Origin: JAJDIA01 sp031555505
GTDB lineage: Bacteria > Bacteroidota > Bacteroidia > Bacteroidales > Tannerellaceae
Reading direction: 5' to 3'
NCBI GenBank assembly: GCA_031555505.1
Contig: JAVBUH010000028.1
Coordinates: forward strand, 1 to 61,700
Length of the DNA: 61,700 nucleotides
Of the stretch, positions 53,348-61,626 are shown one piece after another (positions within the stretch are counted from its first letter, which is position 1; each line of letters begins with the position of its first letter). The notes beneath the pieces are model-generated. The model worked only from the letters and a program-made list of their open reading frames with translations, had not been told where the DNA came from and did no database searches. The translations under genes and the position numbers were made by a program.

Positions 53348-54550
53348 TTATTTAAGTTTATACGCCATCAACGTATCGCCATGACGCACATAATATACGC
53401 CATGGTAAATCACCGGATGCGCCCAATGCTGTTCCGTCCCCATCGTAACGGGATATTTACTTATGATCTCAAACCTGGCAGGATTCGGCTTCACCAACGC
53501 CATTTCTCCCTTTTCGGAATAGCAATACAACAGGCCTTCCGCCGCAATGATCGTACCGGCGCCAAGCGATTTGTCGGCATACATGATCTTCCCGGTATGC
53601 CAATCCACGCAATACCAGTCCGTACGTTCGCCTGATCCGTAGATATACTCCCCGGCTTTCATCGCATGGCCCGTCTTATGGGCTACTTCCGGCAGCTCCC
53701 ATACTTTCGACACATTACGGCCACCATCGGTGAGCCGCAGCATCACCGAGCCTTTGCCGTAACTGCTGGTGCAGAACAGCATATTGTCACTATACACAGG
53801 CGTATTGGGATGTTCGCCAAACCGGTTGGTATGTGGGTGCGACCACAGCAGTTTGCCATCCGACACATCCAGTCCGACGATATGATGGGCCATCATCACC
53901 ACAACTTGCGGCACCTGCTGATCGCCGACAAAGACAGGCGTCCCATAGCCCGACATATCCCCTGCCCCCGCGGCACTCCAGCTTATTTCACCGGTAGCTT
54001 TGTCCAGCGCAACCACATTGTGTTTGGGTCCGCCCGGTGCAATGATCAGCTTGTTGCCGATGATCAGCGGCGGACCATTCCAGCCGTGTTTGGTATTTTC
54101 GGCGCCGTAGTCTTTCAGGTAATTCTTTTTCCACAACAGTTTCAGGGTTTGTGTATCGTAGCAGAACAGTTCAGCCAGTCCGCTTACGATATACAACTTC
54201 CCGTCATCGTGCATCACCGTGCTGCGGGCTCCTACATAGCCGTCGGCATCCCATTCGGATCCATAAGCTATTTTATGCCTGAGTTTGCCATCCAGTCCCA
54301 ACACGTAGAGAGAACCTGTACCATCGTGATATCCGGTCACAAACAACTGATCCTTATCAATCGACACGGACGAATATCCGTTGCCTAAGCCATCGAAATG
54401 CCAAAGCAATTCAGGCCCGCCGGCCGGCCATTGCTTCAACAGCCCGGTCTCTTTGTACATACCCGTGCGGTCGCCCCGCCATTGTACCACCTCCTGTGCC
54501 GACAGCGAAAAGGCGGCCAACAAACAGCTAATCCATACAGTTCCCTTCAT
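53348..54550 (-). CDS. Secreted PQQ-like beta-propeller protein
   Basis: 400 residues with a signal peptide (MKGTVWISCLLAAFSLSA-QE). The opener VVQWRGDRTGMYKETGLLK and blades with LYVLGLDGKLRHK, TGEISWSAAGAGDMSGYG and SDGKLLWSHPHTNR define the PQQ-like propeller family of planctomycetal and Bacteroidota proteins. Histidines in blade motifs (MMAHHIVGLD) might bind a cofactor, but this is speculation. It lies 11 nt after the cyclase gene and 2 nt before the next propeller gene. Confidence 0.8.
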   Translation of the reverse strand: MKGTVWISCLLAAFSLSAQEVVQWRGDRTGMYKETGLLKQWPAGGPELLWHFDGLGNGYSSVSIDKDQLFVTGYHDGTGSLYVLGLDGKLRHKIAYGSEWDADGYVGARSTVMHDDGKLYIVSGLAELFCYDTQTLKLLWKKNYLKDYGAENTKHGWNGPPLIIGNKLIIAPGGPKHNVVALDKATGEISWSAAGAGDMSGYGTPVFVGDQQVPQVVVMMAHHIVGLDVSDGKLLWSHPHTNRFGEHPNTPVYSDNMLFCTSSYGKGSVMLRLTDGGRNVSKVWELPEVAHKTGHAMKAGEYIYGSGERTDWYCVDWHTGKIMYADKSLGAGTIIAAEGLLYCYSEKGEMALVKPNPARFEIISKYPVTMGTEQHWAHPVIYHGVYYVRHGDTLMAYKLK

Positions 54551-54561
54551 TATCCTATTTT

Positions 54562-56298
54562 TTAGTCATTCATTACCCGGTGAATCTGCTTCAAAGCCTG
54601 CAGCGTGAATGTCAGCGGGTACAATTCTTCCGAATACCACAAACGAGCGAAGTACAGGCCAATCGGTTCGGGCCGGTTGATCATACCTGCCCGGAACATC
54701 CGGTACATATAGTCCACACCCCTTTCTACCGCCGGCCCGTCTGCTCCGGCATAGGAAACAAGGGCTTGCAACGTACGGGCGGTCAGCGTTACCTTCGACG
54801 GTACACCGGCTGTTCCACCCCATCCGCCGTCGGCATTCTGTACAGACAGCAGGTAGTGACCGCCCTTACCGGCCATTGCCAAAGCCAACGGATGGCCGGT
54901 AGCCGACAAATAATCTATCACTACAGCCGTACCATATACAGGCGAACGCTCATCGGATGCATCCTGGTCGCCAAACCACAACGGCGTCCACGAACCATCG
55001 GATGCCTGTGCCCGCTCAACCCAGGAAAGCAACCGGTTGGCTGCTTCCTTACATTTCTGCTGCAAAGGAGTTGGAAGCGTCTTCCGCCATAATCCGATTG
55101 CCAGAAAAGCATGGGCAGATATATCGGCACTGCTCCGGTCGAAAGGCAGTTTACCCCATCCTTTACAGAAGGTAGGCATACCTCCGTCTTTATTCTGCAA
55201 GGCCAGCAGCCATTCAATCCCTTTCGCCACTTCGGGCACACATTTGCCATCCAGCAATATATGCAAGGCTATCAATGCGGCCGCCGTATCATCTGCATCC
55301 GGTGCAGCTCCGGGCAGGTCGCTCCATCCCCATCCTCCCGCCATCGCCCCGGTAAACGGATGCCGATGGGTAAAGGCATTCATCCGGATGCGGAGGGCCA
55401 ACTGCTGTTTATCGGGGATATCGTTCTCCAGCGCTTTTACACTCAACGCGGTGACCCAGCTTGCCAGGTCTGTATCGATCGGCCACGAACCATCGGCACG
55501 AACCGTATCCGTTAAGAAGCCGGCAGCCTTTTGGGTGGTACTATGTTGCCGGTAACCGGCCCCACTCATGCACATGGATACAAACGCCGTAAGCGGCGCC
55601 GCTTCCAGAAAGCCGCCGTTAGACGGCTGCAACTTCACCAATACGGCAAGGGACTTATGGATAAACGCCTCCCGCAGGGGTGAGAGCACATTCTTCTTTC
55701 CTTTCCGGTACCGGAGGATACCCACCGCTATCAGCGCCGGTATCGCATAACTCACTACCGGCAGTTGCAGGAAGCGGAAAAACCGCTGCGGCAGCACCGA
55801 CAGTTCGAACGGCAATTGCGGTATATCGTCCCAACGGCTGATCACACCCGCCAGGGCACACATCACCAAGATAGGCGCCGAAAACGTGAGGTCTTTCCCA
55901 TAATAAGCCAGCACCCCCTGGATAATATGCTGGTCGGTTGAACCGCCGAAACGCGCGTTTAGGTATTCCTTCGTCTGTACCGGAGGCGTATCTACCGCAC
56001 ACAGAGCGCTGTAGCTAAGCAGAGTTGCCGTCAGGTTGGAAGGGCTTTCCACCGTATCACCCCACGATCCGTCGGACTGCATGGTCTCTTTCAGCCACGT
56101 GACCCCTTTCCGGATAAGGACATCATATTTCCCGCTGTCGATCATAAACAAGGCAAAGACCGACACGGAGGTAGAGATAGCGCTGGACGAGAGTTTCCCC
56201 CGCCACATGCCATCCGGCGATCGTTTCTGCAGCAGTTGTATCCGCAGGGTGTCGATCATCTCTTCCAGCTGTTTCCCTTTTGTGTATAATCCACTCAT
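54562..56298 (-). CDS. Class II terpene cyclase, squalene-hopene cyclase family
   Basis: 578 residues, slightly short of the usual ~630. QW-type repeats are visible (SDGSWGDTVESPSNL, QPSNGGFLEA, NKDGGMPTFC, ASDGSWTPLWF, NADGGWGGTAGV), the SHC-like segment RWDDIPQLPFELSVLPQRFF is present, and the catalytic DxDD acid motif reads D334-A-D336-D337 (PDADDTAAALIAL). The family protonates a polyprenyl chain and cyclises it without a diphosphate loss. Hopanoid enzymes are rare in this phylum, so the substrate may be a polyprenyl chain made by the upstream synthase. A monotopic membrane-docking region (about 170-195) fits a lipid substrate. It overlaps the preceding gene by 4 nt. Confidence 0.9.
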   Translation of the reverse strand: MSGLYTKGKQLEEMIDTLRIQLLQKRSPDGMWRGKLSSSAISTSVSVFALFMIDSGKYDVLIRKGVTWLKETMQSDGSWGDTVESPSNLTATLLSYSALCAVDTPPVQTKEYLNARFGGSTDQHIIQGVLAYYGKDLTFSAPILVMCALAGVISRWDDIPQLPFELSVLPQRFFRFLQLPVVSYAIPALIAVGILRYRKGKKNVLSPLREAFIHKSLAVLVKLQPSNGGFLEAAPLTAFVSMCMSGAGYRQHSTTQKAAGFLTDTVRADGSWPIDTDLASWVTALSVKALENDIPDKQQLALRIRMNAFTHRHPFTGAMAGGWGWSDLPGAAPDADDTAAALIALHILLDGKCVPEVAKGIEWLLALQNKDGGMPTFCKGWGKLPFDRSSADISAHAFLAIGLWRKTLPTPLQQKCKEAANRLLSWVERAQASDGSWTPLWFGDQDASDERSPVYGTAVVIDYLSATGHPLALAMAGKGGHYLLSVQNADGGWGGTAGVPSKVTLTARTLQALVSYAGADGPAVERGVDYMYRMFRAGMINRPEPIGLYFARLWYSEELYPLTFTLQALKQIHRVMND

Positions 56299-57164
56299 AG
56301 TGTTCCTAAGGCTAATAGTCCGTAAAACGTATATTCCACATCGCTGGCATCATCCAGCAGCGTAGCAGCAAACCCGCCGTTATCCAACCAATGCGCCTCC
56401 ACAAAGTCGCCTGTAGCATAGAGAGGAGCCGTGCCATAGCATTGTAGCATAAACAGTGCGGTAGCGGTAGACAAGAGGTCGGGCACAGGTGACTCTGCCG
56501 TTGCACAAAAGCCTCCCGACGGATCCTGCAGCTGTTGTAAGCAGACCACGTCGTCGTTCCTGTCGTATCCGGCCAACTGTCCCCATATAGCGAGTGCTGC
56601 TACCGTGGCATTGGTGGTAGCCGACGACGCCTTTACCCGGTTGGCATATCCACCTTCGGCTGTCCGGTACGGGGCAATGGTATTCAATACGGTCTCTTTA
56701 CTTGTTTTGGTCATCCTCGCATCTTCCTGTAAAGACAAAAGGATGTATTGCGAATAAGGCGATTGCGGATCGTCATTGGGGACACGCCGGAGCTTTCTCA
56801 GGTTCGTATCGCCGGATGCGAAATAGCGAAAAAACAGTTCCCATTTTCCCCATTGCCGCAACCGGTAGATCATCCGGCAACGTACCCAGGCGGCATAATG
56901 GACCAGATCCCTTTCCGGCACATCCAACGCCGTCAGCCAGGCTTTCATCTTCGACCGGTCTTGCCGGATATCCAGGACATACATCAATATCCAGCCAAAC
57001 ATGGTATAATAGAGGTCGGGCTGCCTGCTCTTGTTCAGGAACGACTCGTCTGCTGTCTGTTGCGATCGGACAAAGGCTACTACCCGGTCAAGAGCCTCCC
57101 TGTCTAACCGTTCTTTCCCCTTTTTCAGGGTATCAAACATCCTGTATGAAATCGTTCGCGTCAT
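56295..57164 (-). CDS. Alpha/alpha-barrel prenyltransferase/cyclase-like protein
   Basis: 289 residues from ATG 57164. A longer frame from 57365 overlaps the polyprenyl synthase gene and is rejected; the ATG at 57164 lies 14 nt after its stop. Repeats such as DLLSTATALFMLQCYG and DVEYTFYGLLALGTL fit the alpha/alpha-6 barrel of prenyltransferase beta subunits and cyclase halves (PF00432-like). No DxDD motif is present. It may partner with the cyclase encoded next (overlap ATGA), in the way of a two-part cyclase. Function is unproven. Confidence 0.7.
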   Translation of the reverse strand: MTRTISYRMFDTLKKGKERLDREALDRVVAFVRSQQTADESFLNKSRQPDLYYTMFGWILMYVLDIRQDRSKMKAWLTALDVPERDLVHYAAWVRCRMIYRLRQWGKWELFFRYFASGDTNLRKLRRVPNDDPQSPYSQYILLSLQEDARMTKTSKETVLNTIAPYRTAEGGYANRVKASSATTNATVAALAIWGQLAGYDRNDDVVCLQQLQDPSGGFCATAESPVPDLLSTATALFMLQCYGTAPLYATGDFVEAHWLDNGGFAATLLDDASDVEYTFYGLLALGTL

Positions 57165-57178
57165 CTCACCAGCATCCC

Positions 57179-58738
57179 CTATTTCAATATCTTTTTGGTT
57201 ACACGGAAAAGTAACCGTTTCAATTCCGTGTTGTCTATATCCTGCAAAGCCTCCAATGCCATCCTGTGATACAGGGCCGCCATTCCCTTCACGCGACTGA
57301 TCGCCTGTTGCAGGAAAGGGTTTGTATCCGGACGAGTTAAAAAGGCTTTCAGATCGTTCGTACACAGCAAAGCCTGCACAAAGTCGTCGTCGTCTGTATG
57401 TTGTTCGCAGAGAGCGGCCAAAATGGCCGACGGGCGTAAGGCAAGCGGTTCATCCGTCTCAAAATCGGCTACATCATCCTGCAACTGGTAGGCAATCCCC
57501 AGCGCCTGCGAATACTGATGCAACGTTTCCCTGAGTTTCGGATCGTCGCCGGCACAAAGCAGTCCGATCAGCAGCGACACCTCAAAAGCCGGCACGGTCT
57601 TGTGGCAGAAAACAGCCAGTACAAAGTCCATCGTCAGCCGACGTGGAGACACGCTCCACTCCAACTCCATCCCCTGCCCTTTGCAGAGAGCGATATGCGC
57701 ATCGGCTATTGCTTTGATCAATTCCGCTTTCCCAGAAGATGCCAGCAGGCGGTAGCCTTCGCCCAATAAGATATCTCCCACATTGATGGCAATGGAATCG
57801 CCATAGGCGGCATTCACCGTTTGCCGTCCATACCGCAGGGTATCCTGGTCCTGTATATCGTCGTGCACAAGGGAGGCTTTGTGGAAACACTCCACGCCAA
57901 CGGCAGCCAGTTGCACGGCTTCGGGCACTTCCGCCTCGTCGCTCAGGGCCAGGTAGGTGGCAGCCAGCAGATAAGGGCGCCACCGCTTACCGTCGGCCCC
58001 CATCCAGTCGAGGGCAATGGCCGAGGTCTGGTTGTCGGCAGGCGACAACAGCCGGCGCAGGTTTTCAGGCGAAAACCATTGGTTGATCGTAGATTTCAGG
58101 TAATCATAATCCAACAGCTTTACGGATTTGTCTGCACACATGCTGATCATCCGTTCCACATATCCGTAATCCACCGTCGTATCCTTACATCCGTCCGTAT
58201 TCAGCGGGATGGCCAGGCCGGGCACGGCATTATCGACCATCATGGGAAATGCTTTCTCCAACGATGCGAGGCAACTGACGCCAATGACGGTATCCACTAC
58301 CCGGCTCTCGATCAGTCCGATCACCGCCGTAAATCCTTCGGCTACGAGGCTCATCATCCCCAGGCTATCCGCTTTATCCTGCAAATCAGGTATCGTACAC
58401 TGGTTGCACCGGTGACACAATAGCCCGAGCTCGTCTATTTCAGCCTCGCATTTGCCGGAATGGCGCAGACACTGGGGGAGCAGCAGAATCCGTTTTTCGT
58501 ATGGGATAGCCGCCACGGTATCACGCCAGACACAATTGTGGGCCTCCACCATGATCCATCCTTTGATACCGGGATCAAGCGCCTGCTCACGGATGAGTTG
58601 GTCGGCCATGTCGGCCAATTGCTCCATGGAGACAGGCGGCCTGTACGACCGGCGGCTTACATACGCATCGATCGCGTTTCGCAACCGGTGCCGTTCGCCG
58701 GGCATGGATGGTATGTCGTATATCTGTTTGCTTTCCAT
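57179..58738 (-). CDS. DUF116-polyprenyl diphosphate synthase fusion
   Basis: 519 residues. Residues 60-190 are a DUF116 domain with cysteines C90, C97, C108, C111 and C114 (PQCLRHSGKCEAEI, CHRCNQCT). Residues 245-519 are a trans-isoprenyl diphosphate synthase with GKRWRP (250-255), the first aspartate motif DDIQD (293-297) and the second DDVAD (421-425). It elongates isoprenyl diphosphates by condensing IPP. The cysteine-rich half may hold a metal or Fe-S site; a fusion of these two domains is unusual. Chain length cannot be set from sequence alone, and the residues before DDIQD (CFHKASLVH) do not decide it. It lies 11 nt after the radical SAM gene. Confidence 0.88.
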   Translation of the reverse strand: MESKQIYDIPSMPGERHRLRNAIDAYVSRRSYRPPVSMEQLADMADQLIREQALDPGIKGWIMVEAHNCVWRDTVAAIPYEKRILLLPQCLRHSGKCEAEIDELGLLCHRCNQCTIPDLQDKADSLGMMSLVAEGFTAVIGLIESRVVDTVIGVSCLASLEKAFPMMVDNAVPGLAIPLNTDGCKDTTVDYGYVERMISMCADKSVKLLDYDYLKSTINQWFSPENLRRLLSPADNQTSAIALDWMGADGKRWRPYLLAATYLALSDEAEVPEAVQLAAVGVECFHKASLVHDDIQDQDTLRYGRQTVNAAYGDSIAINVGDILLGEGYRLLASSGKAELIKAIADAHIALCKGQGMELEWSVSPRRLTMDFVLAVFCHKTVPAFEVSLLIGLLCAGDDPKLRETLHQYSQALGIAYQLQDDVADFETDEPLALRPSAILAALCEQHTDDDDFVQALLCTNDLKAFLTRPDTNPFLQQAISRVKGMAALYHRMALEALQDIDNTELKRLLFRVTKKILK

Positions 58739-58749
58739 GGACGTCTTTA

Positions 58750-59967
58750 TTAACCGTATGCGCCGAAGCCAAAGAAGTAGCGTTTTTTCAGCATCCGGTA
58801 GAAAGTATTTTGCTCAGGAATCTCCTCTCCTGCCATATCATGACCGGGAAGGGGCGTCATGCGCCGGAATTCGTCCAGCACCGTTTGCCGGGTTGTCGTT
58901 TCAACCGCCTCGTGCTGTACCAGAAAATCCACCAGCCGTTCAGGATCTTCCAGCAGGATACAGCCGCGGGATGTTTGGGCCGTCATCTTCCGCAGATCAG
59001 CCAGGAAGGCGGAGTTTTCAAACAGTGGGACCAGGTTGGACGCATCCGCATTCAGGTAATCTTTCGCCAGCTGCAGGGGCGGACAAAACTCCAACGCCCC
59101 CGACGGAGCGATATGGTGGCTCAATCCCGTTGCCGCCGGACAAAGCGCCTTGCCCTTATCGTCCCAATAGGTTTCAATAATAAACAAGGGAGCATCTTTC
59201 CGCTGCTCCACCACAAACTGCCGGAGCGCCCGCACCTGTTCCCTGCTCAAGGCATTGTCAGGATGCGGATCGCTGCCCACCGGACGATAAATGTAATACC
59301 ACAGATAGTGTGCGCCTTCCTTTGCCAACAGTTCTATATAGGCGCGGTTCACCAGCTCATCAAAATTACTTTTACAGATACTCGCCGCCGCGCCGAAGAT
59401 CAGTTTATGTTTCCGGCAGGCACGGACACCTGCAAGGGTACGTTCGAATACATCGTCTTTCCCGCGACGGGCATCGCTTTCTTCTTTCAGCCCTTCGATG
59501 CTGATAAGCGGAGTCACATTGCCCATCCGCCGCAGGCGTATCGCCACCTCATCCGTCAGCAGCGTGGCATTGGTGAATAGCTGGAAATAGCAATCCGAAT
59601 GTGTCTCCATGACATCTAACAGTCCCTTGTACATCAGCGGTTCGCCCCCCAGGATACCGAAGAAGTAGGAGCCTTTTTGCTTGCTTTGATTAATAATCCC
59701 GTTTAATTGCTCAATGGTAAGCGATTTCCGTCCGCCGGCCGACACCCAGCAACCACTACAGGCCAGGTTGCAGCTTTCGGTGACCGAGATCATCACAAAA
59801 GCCGGAAAGAACGGCTGCTTCCGGGCCTGCCGTTTCTCAAAACGATGGATATTGATCAGGCTCCGCCAGCCGAAGTTGTACATAAACTTCCACATCAGGC
59901 GAGGGGTGGATTCGCGGGGCACACGCAGGGCGGCCTTCAGGGTAGCGATATAATCGTGGGCTGTCAT
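58750..59967 (-). CDS. Radical SAM enzyme
   Basis: 405 residues. The CxxxCxxC motif is CNLACSGC (C66, C70, C73), with the SAM-binding GGEP in GILGGEPLMYKG. A C-terminal region has further cysteines (C267 and C283 in the KALCPAATGLS and EFCPPLQL area) that suggest an auxiliary cluster. The N-terminal extension (1-58, RLMWKFMYNFGWRS) is basic and amphipathic. It does not match HpnH closely, but it sits in a terpenoid operon; methylation, adenosylation or C-C bond formation on the lipid are possible. It starts in ATGA overlap with the upstream ferredoxin gene. Confidence 0.85.
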   Translation of the reverse strand: MTAHDYIATLKAALRVPRESTPRLMWKFMYNFGWRSLINIHRFEKRQARKQPFFPAFVMISVTESCNLACSGCWVSAGGRKSLTIEQLNGIINQSKQKGSYFFGILGGEPLMYKGLLDVMETHSDCYFQLFTNATLLTDEVAIRLRRMGNVTPLISIEGLKEESDARRGKDDVFERTLAGVRACRKHKLIFGAAASICKSNFDELVNRAYIELLAKEGAHYLWYYIYRPVGSDPHPDNALSREQVRALRQFVVEQRKDAPLFIIETYWDDKGKALCPAATGLSHHIAPSGALEFCPPLQLAKDYLNADASNLVPLFENSAFLADLRKMTAQTSRGCILLEDPERLVDFLVQHEAVETTTRQTVLDEFRRMTPLPGHDMAGEEIPEQNTFYRMLKKRYFFGFGAYG

Positions 59968-60680
59968 GACTGGTCTCTTCTTAAAAGTGAAACACTGGCC
60001 CTCCGGTGTTCCAGTCGCGTCCGGAGCGCTTCGGCATACAGGGTTTTGGTATCCAGCAACATGGCTTGTTCTTCGTCGGCCTCTCCGCCATTAATGGGCG
60101 ACTTCTCATATTTGGGGAATATAACGGCCTTCGACGGACACACCCGTGCACAGGCGGGACAGTTATTTTTGCATTGTTGCGGCTGTTTCACCGTCACCCG
60201 CCCGTCTTCAAGGGTGTATACGCCGAAAAGACAGAAGTCGTGGCACTTCTCACACTCGCTACACCGGTCTTTATCAATCACCGGATACCAGGCATCCGTG
60301 CCTGCTTCCACCGGAAAGGCAGCCACCATCTCCCTAAAATCGGATTCTCCTTCCACCACTGCACCCACGGCAGACGCCGTGGCTCCTAGTTGGGCAAGTA
60401 TTGCATCGGTATCTCCAGTGCGTATATCCAGTACTTGCCCGGGCTCCAAACCTATCGAAGCAAAAAGTGCGCTCACCGCTCGCGGATAGCAGGCCAGAAT
60501 AGCCGAAGATGCGATCGACGCCATACCGGATGTATCTTGTATAGCCTGTTTGCATAAATCAGGCACTATCACTACCGCCATACCGGCATGGGTCAGTACC
60601 GCCGCCAGGCGAACTACTTTATCTTTATCGATAAACGAGCGTGAAGAGCAAGCACATATTGTAATGGTTTTTGTTAGCAT
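59964..60680 (-). CDS. Ferredoxin with Cys-rich N-terminal domain (first gene of the operon)
   Basis: 238 residues from ATG 60680; the frame from 60761 runs upstream of the promoter and is rejected. The N-terminal part (1-125) has C9, C11, C43 and C64 (ICACSSR and IVPDLCKQ) with an HdrA-like or CoA-hydrolase-like layout and an alpha/beta pattern. Two ferredoxin clusters follow (C140/143/146/150; C170/174/177/181). It could supply electrons to the radical SAM enzyme, whose gene overlaps it by 4 nt. The N-terminal domain family is not identified. Confidence 0.8.
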   Translation of the reverse strand: MLTKTITICACSSRSFIDKDKVVRLAAVLTHAGMAVVIVPDLCKQAIQDTSGMASIASSAILACYPRAVSALFASIGLEPGQVLDIRTGDTDAILAQLGATASAVGAVVEGESDFREMVAAFPVEAGTDAWYPVIDKDRCSECEKCHDFCLFGVYTLEDGRVTVKQPQQCKNNCPACARVCPSKAVIFPKYEKSPINGGEADEEQAMLLDTKTLYAEALRTRLEHRRASVSLLRRDQS

Positions 60681-60715
60681 TATCTTAACGTTACTATAGT
60701 ACGATTGTAATCTGA

Positions 60716-60723
60716 CAAATATA
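60716..60723 (-). promoter_or_regulatory. -7 box TATATTTG, the likely promoter of the 18-gene operon
   Basis: The minus strand reads TATATTTG at 60723-60716. A start near 60709 leaves a 29-nt leader before ATG 60680. Two palindromes, TACTATAGTA (60692-60701) and TAACGTTA (60686-60693), lie in the leader and could be a regulator site. No good -33 TTTG is seen. Confidence 0.6.
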
Positions 60724-60885
60724 TCCGAATTTTCCGATTTATAAGGTCTTTTACTGCGCAAAAAGGATAAAAAAAGGCGTCATAACGAAAAAGGGGATTC
60801 CCCAGATGAGAAAAGGGGCGTGTCAAATGTAGTACGGCACACAGATAACACAGCCTCTTTCCCCTCTGCTATGTACCTTTCTTTG

Positions 60886-61269
60886 TTACTCTTTCGCCAG
60901 ATAGACATCCGAAATATCATTACCGCCAATCAGTCCATTATTGAAATTTGTAATATTCAATAAAGCCACATATTTACGGTACTGTTCGGCCGTCAACTCT
61001 TTCTTCATCAACTTCAAATTTCCATAAAGTGCCTTCTTCATCCGTTTCTCCTGTACATTGGGATTCCGGTCTACACTCTGCTGCTGTGCATCAATGAAAT
61101 GCACATTGATTTCATAAACATCATTCATCTGGTAATCAGATAATTCTAGATAAGCACTCAGCTTATCGAAATCGGCCGTGAACGGAGCTTTCGATTCACT
61201 TTTCGCCTGTGCAAAACCCATCGTAGCAAAACATACCAAGGCTGCTACCGCCATCATAAAACGTTTCAT
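60886..61269 (-). CDS. Small secreted protein of unknown function
   Basis: 127 residues from ATG 61269 (MKRFMMAVAALVCFATMGFA is a signal peptide ending at QAKSE). The mature part is helical and charged, with MKKALYGNLKLMKKELTAEQ and LLNITNFNNGLI; this layout recurs in many small secreted Bacteroidales proteins of unknown role. A longer frame from 61281 adds four residues. It is separated from the 18-gene operon by the operon's promoter region and stands alone. Confidence 0.75.
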   Translation of the reverse strand: MKRFMMAVAALVCFATMGFAQAKSESKAPFTADFDKLSAYLELSDYQMNDVYEINVHFIDAQQQSVDRNPNVQEKRMKKALYGNLKLMKKELTAEQYRKYVALLNITNFNNGLIGGNDISDVYLAKE

Positions 61270-61626
61270 AACCTTAAACAATTAATTAAATTAGTAAACC
61301 TACACAACCTAAAAAACCTAACAATCTTTTCGCCTATACGCTAAACCATTAAACCACCTTTGTATTAATGTTTAACCTATTTACAATGCAAAGATGAAAA
61401 AAGAAATTATGCAACACATCTCTTCTTTCATTAAAAGGAATAATACCCTACTGAACGCGAAAACGGCTCCCAAATCCCTCCCTACCCCCCTCATCCAACC
61501 ATCCACATCTCCCTCAACTTCCGCCAAATACTATAGCGCATTGTATGCAAATACCGACGAACTTGAATGTGGGCTTGCTTCAAGTTCCGACGAAAGTGAA
61601 GCATCCTAACCCATGAAATGAACATA
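61270..61626. other. AT-rich intergenic region
   Basis: 357 bp. An open plus-strand frame (61394-61609) is Ser/Thr/Pro-rich near its end and lacks a promoter or family likeness; I do not call it. A GATGCCCG/CGGGCATC hairpin is part of the following gene's coding sequence. No RNA gene seen. Confidence 0.45.

Noticed and set aside
41675..54550. Naming the propellers PQQ-dependent dehydrogenases
   Set aside because: The repeat pattern is seen, but no catalytic residues or PQQ synthesis genes could be recognised; scaffolding propellers share the same repeat.
57165..57365. N-terminal extension of the small alpha/alpha-barrel protein
   Set aside because: The extension would overlap the polyprenyl synthase gene by about 190 bp and has no relation to the family; the ATG at 57164 fits the operon spacing.
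61394..61609. 71-codon plus-strand frame near the window end
   Set aside because: Low-complexity Ser/Thr/Pro tail, no promoter box at a fitting distance and no family likeness.
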